Program-made: the position numbers and the translations under genes
The notes under the pieces: model-generated
What the model was told of the DNA's origin: nothing
What the model saw: only the letters and a program-made list of their open reading frames with translations
Database searches by the model: none
In this document: piece after piece, positions 33,286-41,585 of the stretch
Layout of the letters: each line of letters starts with the position of its first letter
Position numbering within the stretch: the stretch's first letter is position 1
Assembly: GCA_017471445.1 (NCBI GenBank)
Contig: JAFUTJ010000008.1
Coordinates: 1 to 48,381 of the forward strand
Length of the DNA stretch: 48,381 nt
DNA from: Alphaproteobacteria bacterium
GTDB taxonomy: Bacteria > Pseudomonadota > Alphaproteobacteria > Rs-D84
Reading direction: 5' to 3'

Positions 33286-33307
33286 ACGCGCGACAAATGT
33301 CGCGCGT
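33286..33307. terminator. Hairpin after the gene at 32536
   Basis: Perfect 10-bp stem ACGCGCGACA/TGTCGCGCGT with a 2-nt AA gap. The U-run is short, so termination is likely but not certain. A second terminator-like hairpin (AACACA/TGTGTT then T-run) lies near 33360-33380. Confidence 0.6.
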
Positions 33308-33430
33308 TTGTGTCATAATGCCCCCACTATTTTTATTACGTTTGTTGATAACCACAGATAACACATTTTTGTGTTTTTTATCATGAACAAATGTGATATA
33401 ATTTATTCTGTACAACAAAAGGAATAAAAA

Positions 33431-33646
33431 ATGGATGGAATAAAAAAACTGTTGTCAACATTAATGTCTAATCTGGGGATTACAATTGTACTGCTGATTG
33501 CGATTGTACTGTTTGTAACATTCTCGAACGGATTATTGCCGGGTATTATTGCGGCATTGTCTGCATTGGTGGCGTATACATGCTGTGAAATGCTGTACAA
33601 AGAATTTCGCAAACCGACTGAAAAGCCACGCGGGAAACGCAAATAA
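33431..33646 (+). CDS. Small membrane protein
   Basis: 71 residues with two hydrophobic stretches (LGITIVLLIAIVLFVTF and LLPGIIAALSALVAYTCC) and a basic C-terminus (RKPTEKPRGKRK). Topology suggests both ends in the cytoplasm. Not recognised. AAAGGAATAAAAA precedes the ATG, and TATAAT lies at about 33393. A strong terminator follows at once. Confidence 0.65.
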   Translation: MDGIKKLLSTLMSNLGITIVLLIAIVLFVTFSNGLLPGIIAALSALVAYTCCEMLYKEFRKPTEKPRGKRK

Positions 33647-33690
33647 AAAAAAAAAAAAAAACGAACGCCCAATTGGGCGTTTATTTTTAT
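33645..33690. terminator. Terminator with a 17-A homopolymer
   Basis: AACGCCC/GGGCGTT (33664-33681) flanked by 17 consecutive A on the plus strand (33645-33661), which become a 17-U tract for minus-strand alaS. The plus side has TTATTTTTATT. Works both ways. Confidence 0.85.
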
Positions 33691-33718
33691 TCACCATTCC
33701 CCAAAAAGAATGATTTTA

Positions 33719-35797
33719 TTATGCCATTGTACCGACAGACATAGTAATACGGCGAATGCCACTGCTGATTGATTTTTCTTTGTTTATGTGTGCACGAATT
33801 ATTTCGCCGGTGTGATACACGTGCGTTCCACCACATAATTCGCACGAAACGTCGCCTGCGGTAATTACCCGCACCGTATCGCCATATTTTTCACCAAACA
33901 ACGCCATTGCGCCGCGCGATTTTGCCGCGTCAATTGGCATTTCTTCGTGCGAAACCGGCATATCGGCATTAATCCATTCATTTACCAGGTTTTCAACCGC
34001 CGTCTTTTCATCCGCGGTCATGGCACGCCCAAACGAAAAGTCAAACCGAACCGAATCTGGCGATACCTTGGACCCACGTTGTTCGACATCTGGACCCAAA
34101 ACACGTCGCAACGCCGCCTGCAACAGGTGTGTTGCCGTATGGGCACGCGTTATCTGGGTACGCATTGCCGCGTTTACAATCGGTGTAACGGTATCACCAA
34201 CCGATAATTTCTGGGTTAAAACGCCACGATGTACAACAACATTACCTGCGCGCGACGTGTCGGTTACAGACATTATCGACACACCATCACGATACAATTC
34301 GCCATTATCGCCAACCTGGCCACCCTGGGTGCCATAGAATGGTGTTTTGTCCATTGCAATTTCCACCATATCGCCCGATTCGGCCACATTTACAAATTCA
34401 CCGTCGCGTAAAATCGCCAACACCGTTGCCGACATATTATCACACGGCGCGTATTTTGCCGCATCATCGGTTGCCGGTAATTCACCACGCGATTCCCATA
34501 ATGTTTTGGTTCCACGCGTATCGGCACGCGAACGTTCACGTTGTGTTGCCATTGCGGCATTAAATCCATCAACATCAACCGTCATACCATATTCACGCAG
34601 AATCATTTGTGTTAAGTCCAACGGAAATCCATACGTATCATATAACTTGAACGCAACATCACCCGCCAACACACGTGAATTTCCGGCATTGTCACGATGT
34701 TCATCCAACATTTTCATTCCATTGCTTAACATATCTGCAAACGCATTTTCTTCATTCTGCAGAATTTCAACCACGCGCCCTTGTTCGCGCGCCAATTCTG
34801 GGTATGCCGCCCCCATTTCGGCAACCAACGCCGGGTACAGTTTCGACAGCAACGCCCCCCGTGCCCCCAGCATTTGCCCATGCCGCATTGCACGACGCAA
34901 TATACGACGAATCACATACCCGCGGTCGGTATTTGACGGAATAACACCATCGGCAATCGCAAACCCCACACTGCGCAGGTGGTCGGTTATAACCTTGAAC
35001 GATGAAATATTTTCCGCATTACGGTGCACCCCAACAACACTTTCGGTCGCATCCATTAAATGCTGAAACAGGTCGGTTTCATAATTATCGGTTTTGCCCT
35101 GCAATATCGCGGCCCAGCGTTCCAGGCCCGCCCCAGTATCCACGTTTTGCTTTGGTAATTTCGTTAAATTGCCATTTGCATCGCGGTCATATTGCATAAA
35201 CACATTATTCCATAATTCGACATATCGGCCGCCTTCGTCTGGTGCGCCGGGCAAACCACCCGGAATATCGGCCCCCATGTCATAGAATATTTCGGTATCC
35301 GGCCCACATGGCCCGGTATCACCCGCCGCCCACCAATTGTCATGGTCGCCCAGCCGTATCGCATCCAATCCCGCAACACGCCGCCATATTTCGGTTGATT
35401 CGTCATCGGTTTCATGTGTTGTAACAACAATCCGTTTTGGGTCAAAACCAATCACCCGGGTCAGCAATTCCCATGACATCGCAATTGATTCTTCCTTGAA
35501 ATAATCACCAAAGGACCAGTTCCCCAGCATCTCAAAAAAAGTATGATGGCGGCCGTCAAAGCCAACTTCGTCTAAATCATTATGCTTGCCCCCGGCACGA
35601 ATACATTTCTGAACATCGGCCACGCGCGGCGCGAATGCGGGTTCAAGGCCCTGTAAAATCCCCTTCCATGGAACCATGCCGGCAACCGTAAATAATAATG
35701 TCGGGTCATTCGGTATCAGCGATGCCGACGGCACAATCTTATGCCCATGCGATTGAAAATAGCCTAAGAACGCGTTACGTATTTCATCATATGTCAT
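33719..35797 (-). CDS. alaS: Alanyl-tRNA synthetase lacking the C-Ala domain
   Basis: 692 residues against about 875 in E. coli. Aminoacylation core at the N-terminus (PNDPTLLFTVAGMVPWK; FFEMLGNWSFGDYFKEE; WNNVFMQYDRD; GAGLERWA), tRNA-recognition part, then the editing domain with zinc ligands in HTATHLL and CELCGGTH. The chain stops at SSGIRRITMSVGTMA, just where the linker to the oligomerising C-Ala (DHHA1) domain would begin. The stop is followed by a clean terminator, so this is a natural short form rather than a recent frameshift. Confidence 0.95.
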   Translation of the reverse strand: MTYDEIRNAFLGYFQSHGHKIVPSASLIPNDPTLLFTVAGMVPWKGILQGLEPAFAPRVADVQKCIRAGGKHNDLDEVGFDGRHHTFFEMLGNWSFGDYFKEESIAMSWELLTRVIGFDPKRIVVTTHETDDESTEIWRRVAGLDAIRLGDHDNWWAAGDTGPCGPDTEIFYDMGADIPGGLPGAPDEGGRYVELWNNVFMQYDRDANGNLTKLPKQNVDTGAGLERWAAILQGKTDNYETDLFQHLMDATESVVGVHRNAENISSFKVITDHLRSVGFAIADGVIPSNTDRGYVIRRILRRAMRHGQMLGARGALLSKLYPALVAEMGAAYPELAREQGRVVEILQNEENAFADMLSNGMKMLDEHRDNAGNSRVLAGDVAFKLYDTYGFPLDLTQMILREYGMTVDVDGFNAAMATQRERSRADTRGTKTLWESRGELPATDDAAKYAPCDNMSATVLAILRDGEFVNVAESGDMVEIAMDKTPFYGTQGGQVGDNGELYRDGVSIMSVTDTSRAGNVVVHRGVLTQKLSVGDTVTPIVNAAMRTQITRAHTATHLLQAALRRVLGPDVEQRGSKVSPDSVRFDFSFGRAMTADEKTAVENLVNEWINADMPVSHEEMPIDAAKSRGAMALFGEKYGDTVRVITAGDVSCELCGGTHVYHTGEIIRAHINKEKSISSGIRRITMSVGTMA

Positions 35798-35908
35798 GAT
35801 AAATGTCCCCTTATGTCACAAAAAATAAAGTTCACGACAAATAATAAAAGCATTATTGTAAATTTTCAATCATATATTTGCATAAAATATGATATAATGG
35901 TTAATGTT

Positions 35909-36400
35909 ATGAAGCCGACAATGTTATTTGCAATTGTAATGTTAACCGCAATCGTAATGATTGCATCGTTTGGCTTGCAAATTGCACCAACCCCCCCGGT
36001 TCAGATTCCCGCCGACATGATGGGCAACGTTTTATTCGTATGTCCCGCGGCCAGTTCTGCATGGGATTCATTTGCAACCGCGGTACACCCGTTTACGCAT
36101 TACCTGACTATAATGTTTTTCTTTGCAACAATGATATTACTGTTCCATTGGGGGTGGGCATTGTATCAAAACCTGTTAAAGGACAAATTTGACCGTGGTT
36201 CGTTTACAAATTCGTGGAAGTTTACCAAGTTTTTATTCTGGGCGGCGGTGATTATAATTGTTGCGGTTTCAACACCCAATCATTTCCGGCGCGTCTATGT
36301 GGTTCAGCAAAATGGCGAAAAATACCCGGGCGAATATGTACTGTGCGAACGCGACACACCGGGCGCATTGGCGGTGCGCGCAAATGCGGTGCGCAAATAG
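35909..36400 (+). CDS. Membrane protein of unknown function
   Basis: 163 residues with a hydrophobic N-terminus (TMLFAIVMLTAIVMIASFG, signal or anchor) and two more TM segments (LTIMFFFATMILLFHWGWAL; FLFWAAVIIIVAVST), then a soluble tail with Cys in YVLCERD. Not recognised. An in-frame ATG at 35897 overlaps the -10 TATAAT (35893-35898), so the ATG at 35909, about 4 nt after the expected start of transcription, is preferred. Confidence 0.65.
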   Translation: MKPTMLFAIVMLTAIVMIASFGLQIAPTPPVQIPADMMGNVLFVCPAASSAWDSFATAVHPFTHYLTIMFFFATMILLFHWGWALYQNLLKDKFDRGSFTNSWKFTKFLFWAAVIIIVAVSTPNHFRRVYVVQQNGEKYPGEYVLCERDTPGALAVRANAVRK

Positions 36401-36439
36401 TATAAGTATGAATAAAAATACAGTATTGTAATTATACTC

Positions 36440-36625
36440 TTGACTTAAATGGCGGAATTCTCTACGATTCGGACAAGCGGCACGGGTAATACCCTTGGGA
36501 TGCGCCCGATTGACATGAATGTGAAATAAAAATTGGCGCAAAACCGGGGACAAATACATCCCAACGGTATTACCCGTAAACAAAACCGCGATGTACCTTA
36601 AAAGTAACCATGAAAGGAGAAACAC
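36440..36625 (+). promoter_or_regulatory. HU promoter and structured 150-nt leader
   Basis: TTGACT (36440-36445), 17-bp spacer, TACGAT (36463-36468). The leader contains CGGGTAATACCCTTGGGATG (36483-36502) and its complement with one mismatch (36557-36576). It would fold into a 20-bp stem around a 54-nt loop with an inner GCGCC/GGCGC stem. The leader ends with AAAGGAG before the ATG. No known class recognised. Confidence 0.65.
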
Positions 36626-36898
36626 ATGAACAAACAACAATTGATTGAAGCAATCGCAAACGAAGTTGATGTTACCAAGGCAACTGCTGGTGCGTGCTTG
36701 GATGCATTCATCAACACCGTAACAAAAGTTCTGAAAAAGAAAGGCGAAGTTCGCTTGGTTGGTTTCGGCACATTCACATCTGCAAAGCGCAAGGCAACAA
36801 CCGGCCGCAATCCGCAGACAGGTGCAGCAATTAAAATCCCTGCATCAACCCAGCCGAAATTCAAACCGGGCAAAGCATTGAAAGATGCATTGAACTAA
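36626..36898 (+). CDS. hup: DNA-binding protein HU
   Basis: 90-residue nucleoid protein that bends DNA as a dimer. Marks: NKQQLIEAIANEV, the beta-arm signature VGFGTFTSAKRKATTGRNPQTG with the intercalating Pro, and FKPGKALKDALN at the end. Length and sequence are standard. AAAGGAGAAACAC precedes the ATG. Single gene behind a long structured leader. Confidence 0.96.
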   Translation: MNKQQLIEAIANEVDVTKATAGACLDAFINTVTKVLKKKGEVRLVGFGTFTSAKRKATTGRNPQTGAAIKIPASTQPKFKPGKALKDALN

Positions 36899-36908
36899 AC
36901 AAAAACAT

Positions 36909-36972
36909 AAAAACCGCCAATTGGCGGTTTTTATTTGTGCGCCGCAAATATTTTTGCGGCGCACATTTTTTA
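36909..36972 (+). terminator. Tandem terminators after HU
   Basis: First stem AAACCGCC/GGCGGTTT (36911-36930) followed by TTATTT. Second is a perfect 12-bp stem GTGCGCCGCAAA/TTTGCGGCGCAC (36937-36964) followed by ATTTTTT. Confidence 0.85.
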
Positions 36973-36977
36973 CACAA

Positions 36978-37202
36978 TTAAAATTCAATAACTTTATCAC
37001 GTGACGTATGGCCACGTATGATTTTTATCTGTCCCTTTGGCACATCAAAATATCGCGCCAGCATTTTTATCACCGCCGCATTTGCATCACCGTCCGTCGG
37101 GGCGGCATTTGTATACACGTGCACATTGCCAGATTCGTCTGCAATAATTTTCTGAACCCGTGCACGTGGTGTCACACGAACATTTATTCGTTGCATATGC
37201 AT
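36978..37202 (-). CDS. DUF167 (YggU) family protein
   Basis: 74 residues. Family marks: INVRVTPRARVQKII, the loop HVYTNAAPTDGDANAAVIKMLA (usual V.A.P..GKAN) and VPKGQIKIIRGHTSRDKVIEF. Role unknown in general. The start overlaps the HIT gene by 19 nt; an ATG two codons in (37196) is also possible. Confidence 0.85.
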   Translation of the reverse strand: MHMQRINVRVTPRARVQKIIADESGNVHVYTNAAPTDGDANAAVIKMLARYFDVPKGQIKIIRGHTSRDKVIEF

Positions 37203-37567
37203 TGCACCATTTTTTCTAATATTGGCCGTTTTTCGCCCGCAATTAGATGCAGATGGAAATGAAACACCGACTGGCGAAACATTGGCGCGTTTGTTCCGGC
37301 ATTTGCCATTATATTAAAGTTTTCACAAACGCCTATTTTATCGGCGGTTTTAACAAAGCATTCCCAAAACGCCGATTGTTCATCGGCCGACGCATTACGC
37401 GCAAAATCCAACACGTTTTCATACGCCCCCTTGGGTATAATTAAAACATGATTTTCGCACATTGGTTCCACGTCATAGAACGACATGGCATGTTCATTTT
37501 CATAAACTTTATTTGTTGAAATTTCACCGCGGATAATTTTTGCAAAAACGTTATTTTTATCGTACAT
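37184..37567 (-). CDS. HIT-family nucleotide hydrolase
   Basis: 127-residue histidine-triad protein (HinT/Hit-like), hydrolysing nucleotide phosphoramidates or dinucleotides. The triad is HFHLHLI near residue 107. Other marks: NVFAKIIRGEISTNKVYEN and the VEPMCENHVLIIPKG strand (usual P..P.H.LVIPK). AAAGGGGACAAT precedes the ATG at 37567. Lacks zinc-binding Cys pairs. Confidence 0.9.
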   Translation of the reverse strand: MYDKNNVFAKIIRGEISTNKVYENEHAMSFYDVEPMCENHVLIIPKGAYENVLDFARNASADEQSAFWECFVKTADKIGVCENFNIMANAGTNAPMFRQSVFHFHLHLIAGEKRPILEKMVQCICNE

Positions 37568-37628
37568 ATTGTCCCCTTTCATTTATACCGAATATCAGCC
37601 TAGTACACGCGATTTACAAAATCAAGCC

Positions 37629-37656
37629 TTGAAATAATAAAACGGCGCACTATATT
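37629..37656 (+). promoter_or_regulatory. groESL promoter
   Basis: TTGAAA (37629-37634), 16-bp spacer, TATATT (37651-37656). The extended context CTTGAAA with CACTATAT also resembles alphaproteobacterial RpoH (heat-shock) promoters. I see no CIRCE inverted repeat (TTAGCACTC-N9-GAGTGCTAA), so HrcA control is unlikely here. Confidence 0.6.
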
Positions 37657-37702
37657 AATTGCACGATATGAACATTACTAAAAAAATTAAAGGAGATTTT
37701 TT

Positions 37703-37987
37703 ATGTTCAAGCCACTGCACAATTATGTATTGTTGGAAAGAATTGAAGAAGAAAACAAAACCACCGGTGGAATTATTATACCGGACACCGCACGTGAAAA
37801 ACCATCACGTGGGCGCGTAATTGCCGTTGGCGATGGCGAATTTATGAATGGCGCACGTGTACCGTTATCTGTTGCCGCGGGTGATACGGTTTTATTTGCG
37901 AAATGGGCCGCGTCGGCAAATGAAGTAAAACTGGACGGGCATGATTATGTTTTAATCAAAGAATCTGATATTTTGGGAATTTTATAA
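37703..37987 (+). CDS. groES: Co-chaperonin GroES
   Basis: 94 residues, caps the GroEL chamber. Marks: FKPLHNYVLLERIEEENKTTGGIIIPD with the mobile loop, and GRVIAVGDGE; ends ESDILGIL. Ribosome site AAAGGAGATTTTTT. 16 nt upstream of groEL. Confidence 0.97.
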   Translation: MFKPLHNYVLLERIEEENKTTGGIIIPDTAREKPSRGRVIAVGDGEFMNGARVPLSVAAGDTVLFAKWAASANEVKLDGHDYVLIKESDILGIL

Positions 37988-38003
37988 TTAAAAGGGAAAG
38001 ATT

Positions 38004-39623
38004 ATGGCAAAAGATATTGTTTTTGATACAGAAAAAATGGCGGCAGGTGTTGATAAACTGGCCGACGCGGTAAAAATTACTATGGGTCCAAAGGGGCGCA
38101 CGGTTGTAATTGAAAAATCGTATGGCGCACCAACCGCAACCAAGGACGGCGTTACCGTTGCCAAGGCCGTATCATTAAAGGACCCGGCGGAAAACATTGG
38201 TGCCCGCATGGTGCAAGAGGTTGCCAAGAAAGCCGGCGATGATGCCGGTGACGGCACAACAACCGCAACCGTATTGGCACAAAAAATCATCCGCGAAGGT
38301 CGACGCGTTATCGCCGCCGGTATGAACCCAATGGATGTAAAGCGCGGAATTGACATGGCGGTTGCGGCGGTGGTTAACGATATTGAATCGCATGCACGCC
38401 CGGTCAAAGACAGTTCTGAAATCGCCCAGGTTGCGACAATTTCTGCAAATTCGGATTCTGATATCGGTCAAAAGATTGCCGATGCAATGGAACGCGTCGG
38501 CAAAGAAGGTGTTATCACTGTTGAAGAAGCCAAAGGCCTGGACACAGAAATCGATGTCGTTGAAGGGATGCAATTTGACCAAGGGTTTATGTCACCGTAC
38601 TTTGTCACCAACAGTGAAAAAATGTTGGCCGAAATGGAAAACGCCCAGGTTTTGATTTCTGAAAAGAAAATTACGGGATTACAGGCATTATTACCTATTC
38701 TGGAACCGATTGCACAATCGGGTCGGCCATTGTTGATTATTGCCGAAGATGTCGAATCCGAAGCACTGGCGACACTGGTACTGAACCGGCTGCGCGGTGG
38801 GTTAAAAGTCTGTGCGGTCAAGGCCCCCGGATTCGGCGATCGCCGCAAAGAAATGTTAAAAGACATTGCCATTTTAACCGGTGGCACGGTTGTTTCCGAT
38901 GATATGGGCATGACGTTTGAGAATATAACACCGGCGGTATTGGGGTCGGCCAAGAAAGTAGTGGTCAGCAAGGACAACACACTGTTGGCACATGGTGGCG
39001 GCGACAAGAATGCCATTGCGGCGCGCGCCGACGAAATTCGCGTTGGTATCGCAAACACCACCAGTGATTATGATCGCGAAAAATTAACCGAACGTCTGGC
39101 CAAACTGGTGGGTGGTGTCGCAGTGATTAAGGTTGGCGGCATGACCGAAGTAGAGGTTAAAGAAAAGAAAGACCGTGTTGATGACGCATTGGCCGCAACA
39201 CGCGCCGCGGTTGCCGACGGCATTGTCGCAGGTGGCGGTATCGCACTGGTACGGGCGACACATGCACTGGAAAAATTACATGGCGCAAACACCGACCAAG
39301 ATGTTGGCATTGATATTGTTCGCCGCGCAATTGTTGCACCATGCGCACAAATCGCCGCAAACGCCGGTGTGTCGGGCGAAATTGTTGTTGGTAAAATCAT
39401 GGAAAATGCCGATTATAACTTTGGCTATGACGCACAAACTGGCGAATATACGGATATGATGGCGGCGGGCATTATTGACCCGGCCAAGGTTGTAAAAACC
39501 GCCATTATGGCGGCGGCCAGCACGGCGGGCGTAATGTTAACCACCGGTGCGGTTATGACCGAAATCCCCGAAGAAAAGCCATCGGCCCCTGCAATGGGCG
39601 GCGGCATGCCGGGCATGATGTAA
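38004..39623 (+). CDS. groEL: Chaperonin GroEL
   Basis: 539 residues, standard length. Marks: [21 protein letters not shown], the ATP-binding [27 protein letters not shown], and GGGIALVRA near the C-terminal equatorial part. The tail ends in Gly/Met (MGGGMPGMM) as usual. Reads normal throughout; a strong terminator follows. Confidence 0.98.
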   Translation: MAKDIVFDTEKMAAGVDKLADAVKITMGPKGRTVVIEKSYGAPTATKDGVTVAKAVSLKDPAENIGARMVQEVAKKAGDDAGDGTTTATVLAQKIIREGRRVIAAGMNPMDVKRGIDMAVAAVVNDIESHARPVKDSSEIAQVATISANSDSDIGQKIADAMERVGKEGVITVEEAKGLDTEIDVVEGMQFDQGFMSPYFVTNSEKMLAEMENAQVLISEKKITGLQALLPILEPIAQSGRPLLIIAEDVESEALATLVLNRLRGGLKVCAVKAPGFGDRRKEMLKDIAILTGGTVVSDDMGMTFENITPAVLGSAKKVVVSKDNTLLAHGGGDKNAIAARADEIRVGIANTTSDYDREKLTERLAKLVGGVAVIKVGGMTEVEVKEKKDRVDDALAATRAAVADGIVAGGGIALVRATHALEKLHGANTDQDVGIDIVRRAIVAPCAQIAANAGVSGEIVVGKIMENADYNFGYDAQTGEYTDMMAAGIIDPAKVVKTAIMAAASTAGVMLTTGAVMTEIPEEKPSAPAMGGGMPGMM

Positions 39624-39649
39624 AAAAATGCGGCCCCGCCGCATTTTTT
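39622..39649 (+). terminator. groESL terminator
   Basis: TGCGGC/GCCGCA (39629-39643) with CCC loop, flanked by A-run and six T. Confidence 0.85.
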
Positions 39650-39655
39650 GATTTC

Positions 39656-39799
39656 GGATTTATGATTTGTAAAATTATATACGGACAGCGTCATACCGCC
39701 GAAGGGCGGTATCCAGTTCGCGCAGCAAATCGCCGGGCGGTAACAAAAGACAGTGGCATAAAAGCCCCTGACGTGCACGAAATCCAAAATCATAAATCC
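39656..39799. repeat. REP-like palindromic element bounded by 13-bp inverted repeats
   Basis: GGATTTATGATTT (39656-39668) and its exact complement AAATCATAAATCC (39787-39799) enclose about 118 bp. Inside is CGTCATACCGCCGAAGGGCG with the palindrome ATACCGCC/GGCGGTAT (39693-39712) then ATCCAG. In translation one strand gives WIPPFGGMT, which is typical of the dispersed GTCATTCCCGC...GGAATCCAG repeats in many proteobacteria. The right border also supplies the ogt stop codon. Confidence 0.65.
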
Positions 39800-40089
39800 A
39801 ATTGCGCATTTTCTTGTCGCAATAATTCGCATTTTCGCGCAACGCCACCCGGTGCGGAATATCCACCAATTTTCCCATCACTGCGCACCACACGGTGACA
39901 TGGTATTATCGGCGGCATTGGATTTTTTCCAACCGCATTTGCAACCGCACGCACGGCATTTGGATGTCCGCACATTTTTGCCAATTGTGCATATGTAACA
40001 ACCGTGCCAATCGGAATGCGCGTTAATGCACGCCAAACATCGCGTTGAAAATCCGTACCCGGCAAAGAATCAATATCTATATATGTCAT
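39790..40089 (-). CDS. ogt: Methylated-DNA-protein cysteine methyltransferase (short form)
   Basis: 99 residues, only the active-site domain. PCHRV with the acceptor Cys is present in MPPIIPCHRVVRSDG, preceded by the helix-turn-helix VTYAQLAKMCGHPNAVRAVANAVGKN. Removes alkyl groups from O6-alkylguanine in a suicide reaction. The N-terminal domain of Ada/Ogt is missing, as in other short MGMT/ATL-type proteins, but the Cys argues for activity. Its last codons and stop lie in the 13-bp repeat border. Confidence 0.88.
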   Translation of the reverse strand: MTYIDIDSLPGTDFQRDVWRALTRIPIGTVVTYAQLAKMCGHPNAVRAVANAVGKNPMPPIIPCHRVVRSDGKIGGYSAPGGVARKCELLRQENAQLDL

Positions 40090-40199
40090 TATATTTGTAC
40101 GCTATTTTATCATGCGCATTGTGAAAAAACAAATTCGCACAAATGACGCACAATAATTTATTCTTGGTTTTTTATATAAAAATATGGTATAATTCGGAC

Positions 40200-40502
40200 A
40201 TGAAAGCATTTATGTCTTTTGTTATTGTTTTGGCGTTGACGGCATGTTCGTCACAACGCGAAACGACCGTCGTTGAAAACGGTAATGTTACATCTGCGAT
40301 GACGCGAAATACCAATGATGGGATTACGATTGATACACCAAACGATAATGATTTACGATTGGAAACGGATAATTATATAATTCATATTGATGCCACACCC
40401 GGCCGTAAATATCGGTATAATATATGGGCAAATGCTGATAATACATCAACCGCCCCAGATGTTGTTATTGAAGATGGGGTTGTAATTTCCGAAAAAGAAT
40501 AA
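40200..40502 (+). CDS. Small lipoprotein
   Basis: 100 residues. Signal peptide KAFMSFVIVLALTAC with lipobox (LALTAC); the rest is acidic and hydrophilic, with NTNDGITIDTPNDNDLRL and a beta-rich end (YRYNIWANADNT). Not recognised. TTGGTT (40164-40169), 18-bp spacer and TATAAT (40188-40193) put the start of transcription at the A of the ATG, so the mRNA is probably leaderless; there is no ribosome site. Confidence 0.7.
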   Translation: MKAFMSFVIVLALTACSSQRETTVVENGNVTSAMTRNTNDGITIDTPNDNDLRLETDNYIIHIDATPGRKYRYNIWANADNTSTAPDVVIEDGVVISEKE

Positions 40503-40573
40503 CCCGTTGTTGACGGTCAAATAATTATATATCTGTTCGTATAACTTATTTGTATTATGGTTTTTGTTGTTAA

Positions 40574-41467
40574 CTAATTCACCGGAACTAATTTCCCGCC
40601 GATGTCGCGTATGGCACTAATCCAACACATACCATCGCCGCGTGGAACGGCCATGGCATATTTTGTGTGCTTTTCGGCGTATATATTTATACCGTTCATT
40701 GCGGTTTCACCAATCCGGCACAGCGGCAAACACCGGTCGTCGGATGTGTGACCGAATCCATCATCGCATTCCCACGGGCAATCGTTCGCGTTCTTAATCG
40801 TACCATCCGGGCTGTCCGGTGTGCCGGGACCGGTATAGTGCGCGTTTGCCGGTGCGTTGGTGCATGGCTTTACGCCATTGTACCAAACCTTATACGTGGT
40901 ACCCATATATGGCGACAGATAATAACCGGTTCCCGCCGCATAATAGTGTGTGCATTTAACGGGGTATTCTTGGCTGGTTGGGTCGTATGCAACCTCTGAC
41001 AGGCAACTATAATTCTTAGTATAAAAATATGCACTGCGATGACAACAGGTTATCCTGTCACGCTCGTAATACGTTGTGCCATTATATACAAATTGCGTCC
41101 GCCAAGAATTGATCCATACTTCGCCGACTGTAAAAGTATCATCAAAAAACTGTTCATATTTTCCCGCCCATTTATCTTCGGGACATTCGTATTGTGCGTC
41201 ATCGCCCGGACAATAAGATGTTTTGCCGCAATATGTACATTCGTTTTTAGAATTCAGATAAAAATTTGCCGGACAATTTGCGGCATGGGCATTGGTTAAA
41301 ATGCACATGCCAAACACCACACCCCGTGCACCAAAAAACCACCGTTTTTTTGTGCACGGATAAAGGAAAATAAAATGGCGGATTTCTGGGGTTTTGTAAA
41401 AACAATTTGTGCACCAAAAAAACGGTGGTTTTTTGGTGCACGGCTTATTTCCCTGTACGCCACGCAT
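40574..41467 (-). CDS. Cys-rich secreted protein, family member 3
   Basis: Same family as 169-966. Mature N-terminus CPANFYLNSKNECTYCGKT, then SYCPGDD; middle with its own Cys and Tyr-rich segments (RITCCHRSAYF; HYYAAGTGYYL); conserved end CPWECDDGFGHTSDDRC to KLVPVN. Signal peptide KKRWFFGARGVVFGMCILTNAHA. An ATG at 41467 overlaps the -10 box and should not be usable; the real start is probably a non-AUG codon near 41371 (ATT) or the GTG codons in the core. Two Cys-Cys neighbours in the middle are unusual. Confidence 0.8.
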   Translation of the reverse strand: MRGVQGNKPCTKKPPFFWCTNCFYKTPEIRHFIFLYPCTKKRWFFGARGVVFGMCILTNAHAANCPANFYLNSKNECTYCGKTSYCPGDDAQYECPEDKWAGKYEQFFDDTFTVGEVWINSWRTQFVYNGTTYYERDRITCCHRSAYFYTKNYSCLSEVAYDPTSQEYPVKCTHYYAAGTGYYLSPYMGTTYKVWYNGVKPCTNAPANAHYTGPGTPDSPDGTIKNANDCPWECDDGFGHTSDDRCLPLCRIGETAMNGINIYAEKHTKYAMAVPRGDGMCWISAIRDIGGKLVPVN

Positions 41468-41494
41468 TGTAACATGTTCGGCGATTTTTTTCAA
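41326..41494 (-). promoter_or_regulatory. Promoter/double-hairpin leader cassette, copy 3
   Basis: -35 TTGAAA (complement of 41489-41494), 17-bp spacer, -10 TACAAT (complement of 41466-41471). Here the spacer sequence differs from copies 1, 2 and 4, yet hexamers and spacing are kept, which supports a working promoter. Arms at 41441-41409 (loop CCACCG) and 41357-41326 (loop CGGTGG). Plus-strand frame of 44 codons at 41375-41509. Confidence 0.8.
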
Positions 41495-41543
41495 TATGTT
41501 TTTTATTAATTTTAATTTGATTTATTATTTCATAAAACTGTGC

Positions 41544-41567
41544 AAAAAAAACGCGGCGATGCCGCGT
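41544..41567 (-). terminator. rlpA terminator
   Basis: ACGCGGC/GCCGCGT (41551-41567) followed by eight U on the minus strand. Confidence 0.8.
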
Positions 41568-41585
41568 TTGATTATGATTTGATTT

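Noticed and set aside
37568..37702. CIRCE operator before groES
   Set aside because: No TTAGCACTC/GAGTGCTAA inverted repeat; only promoter-like boxes.
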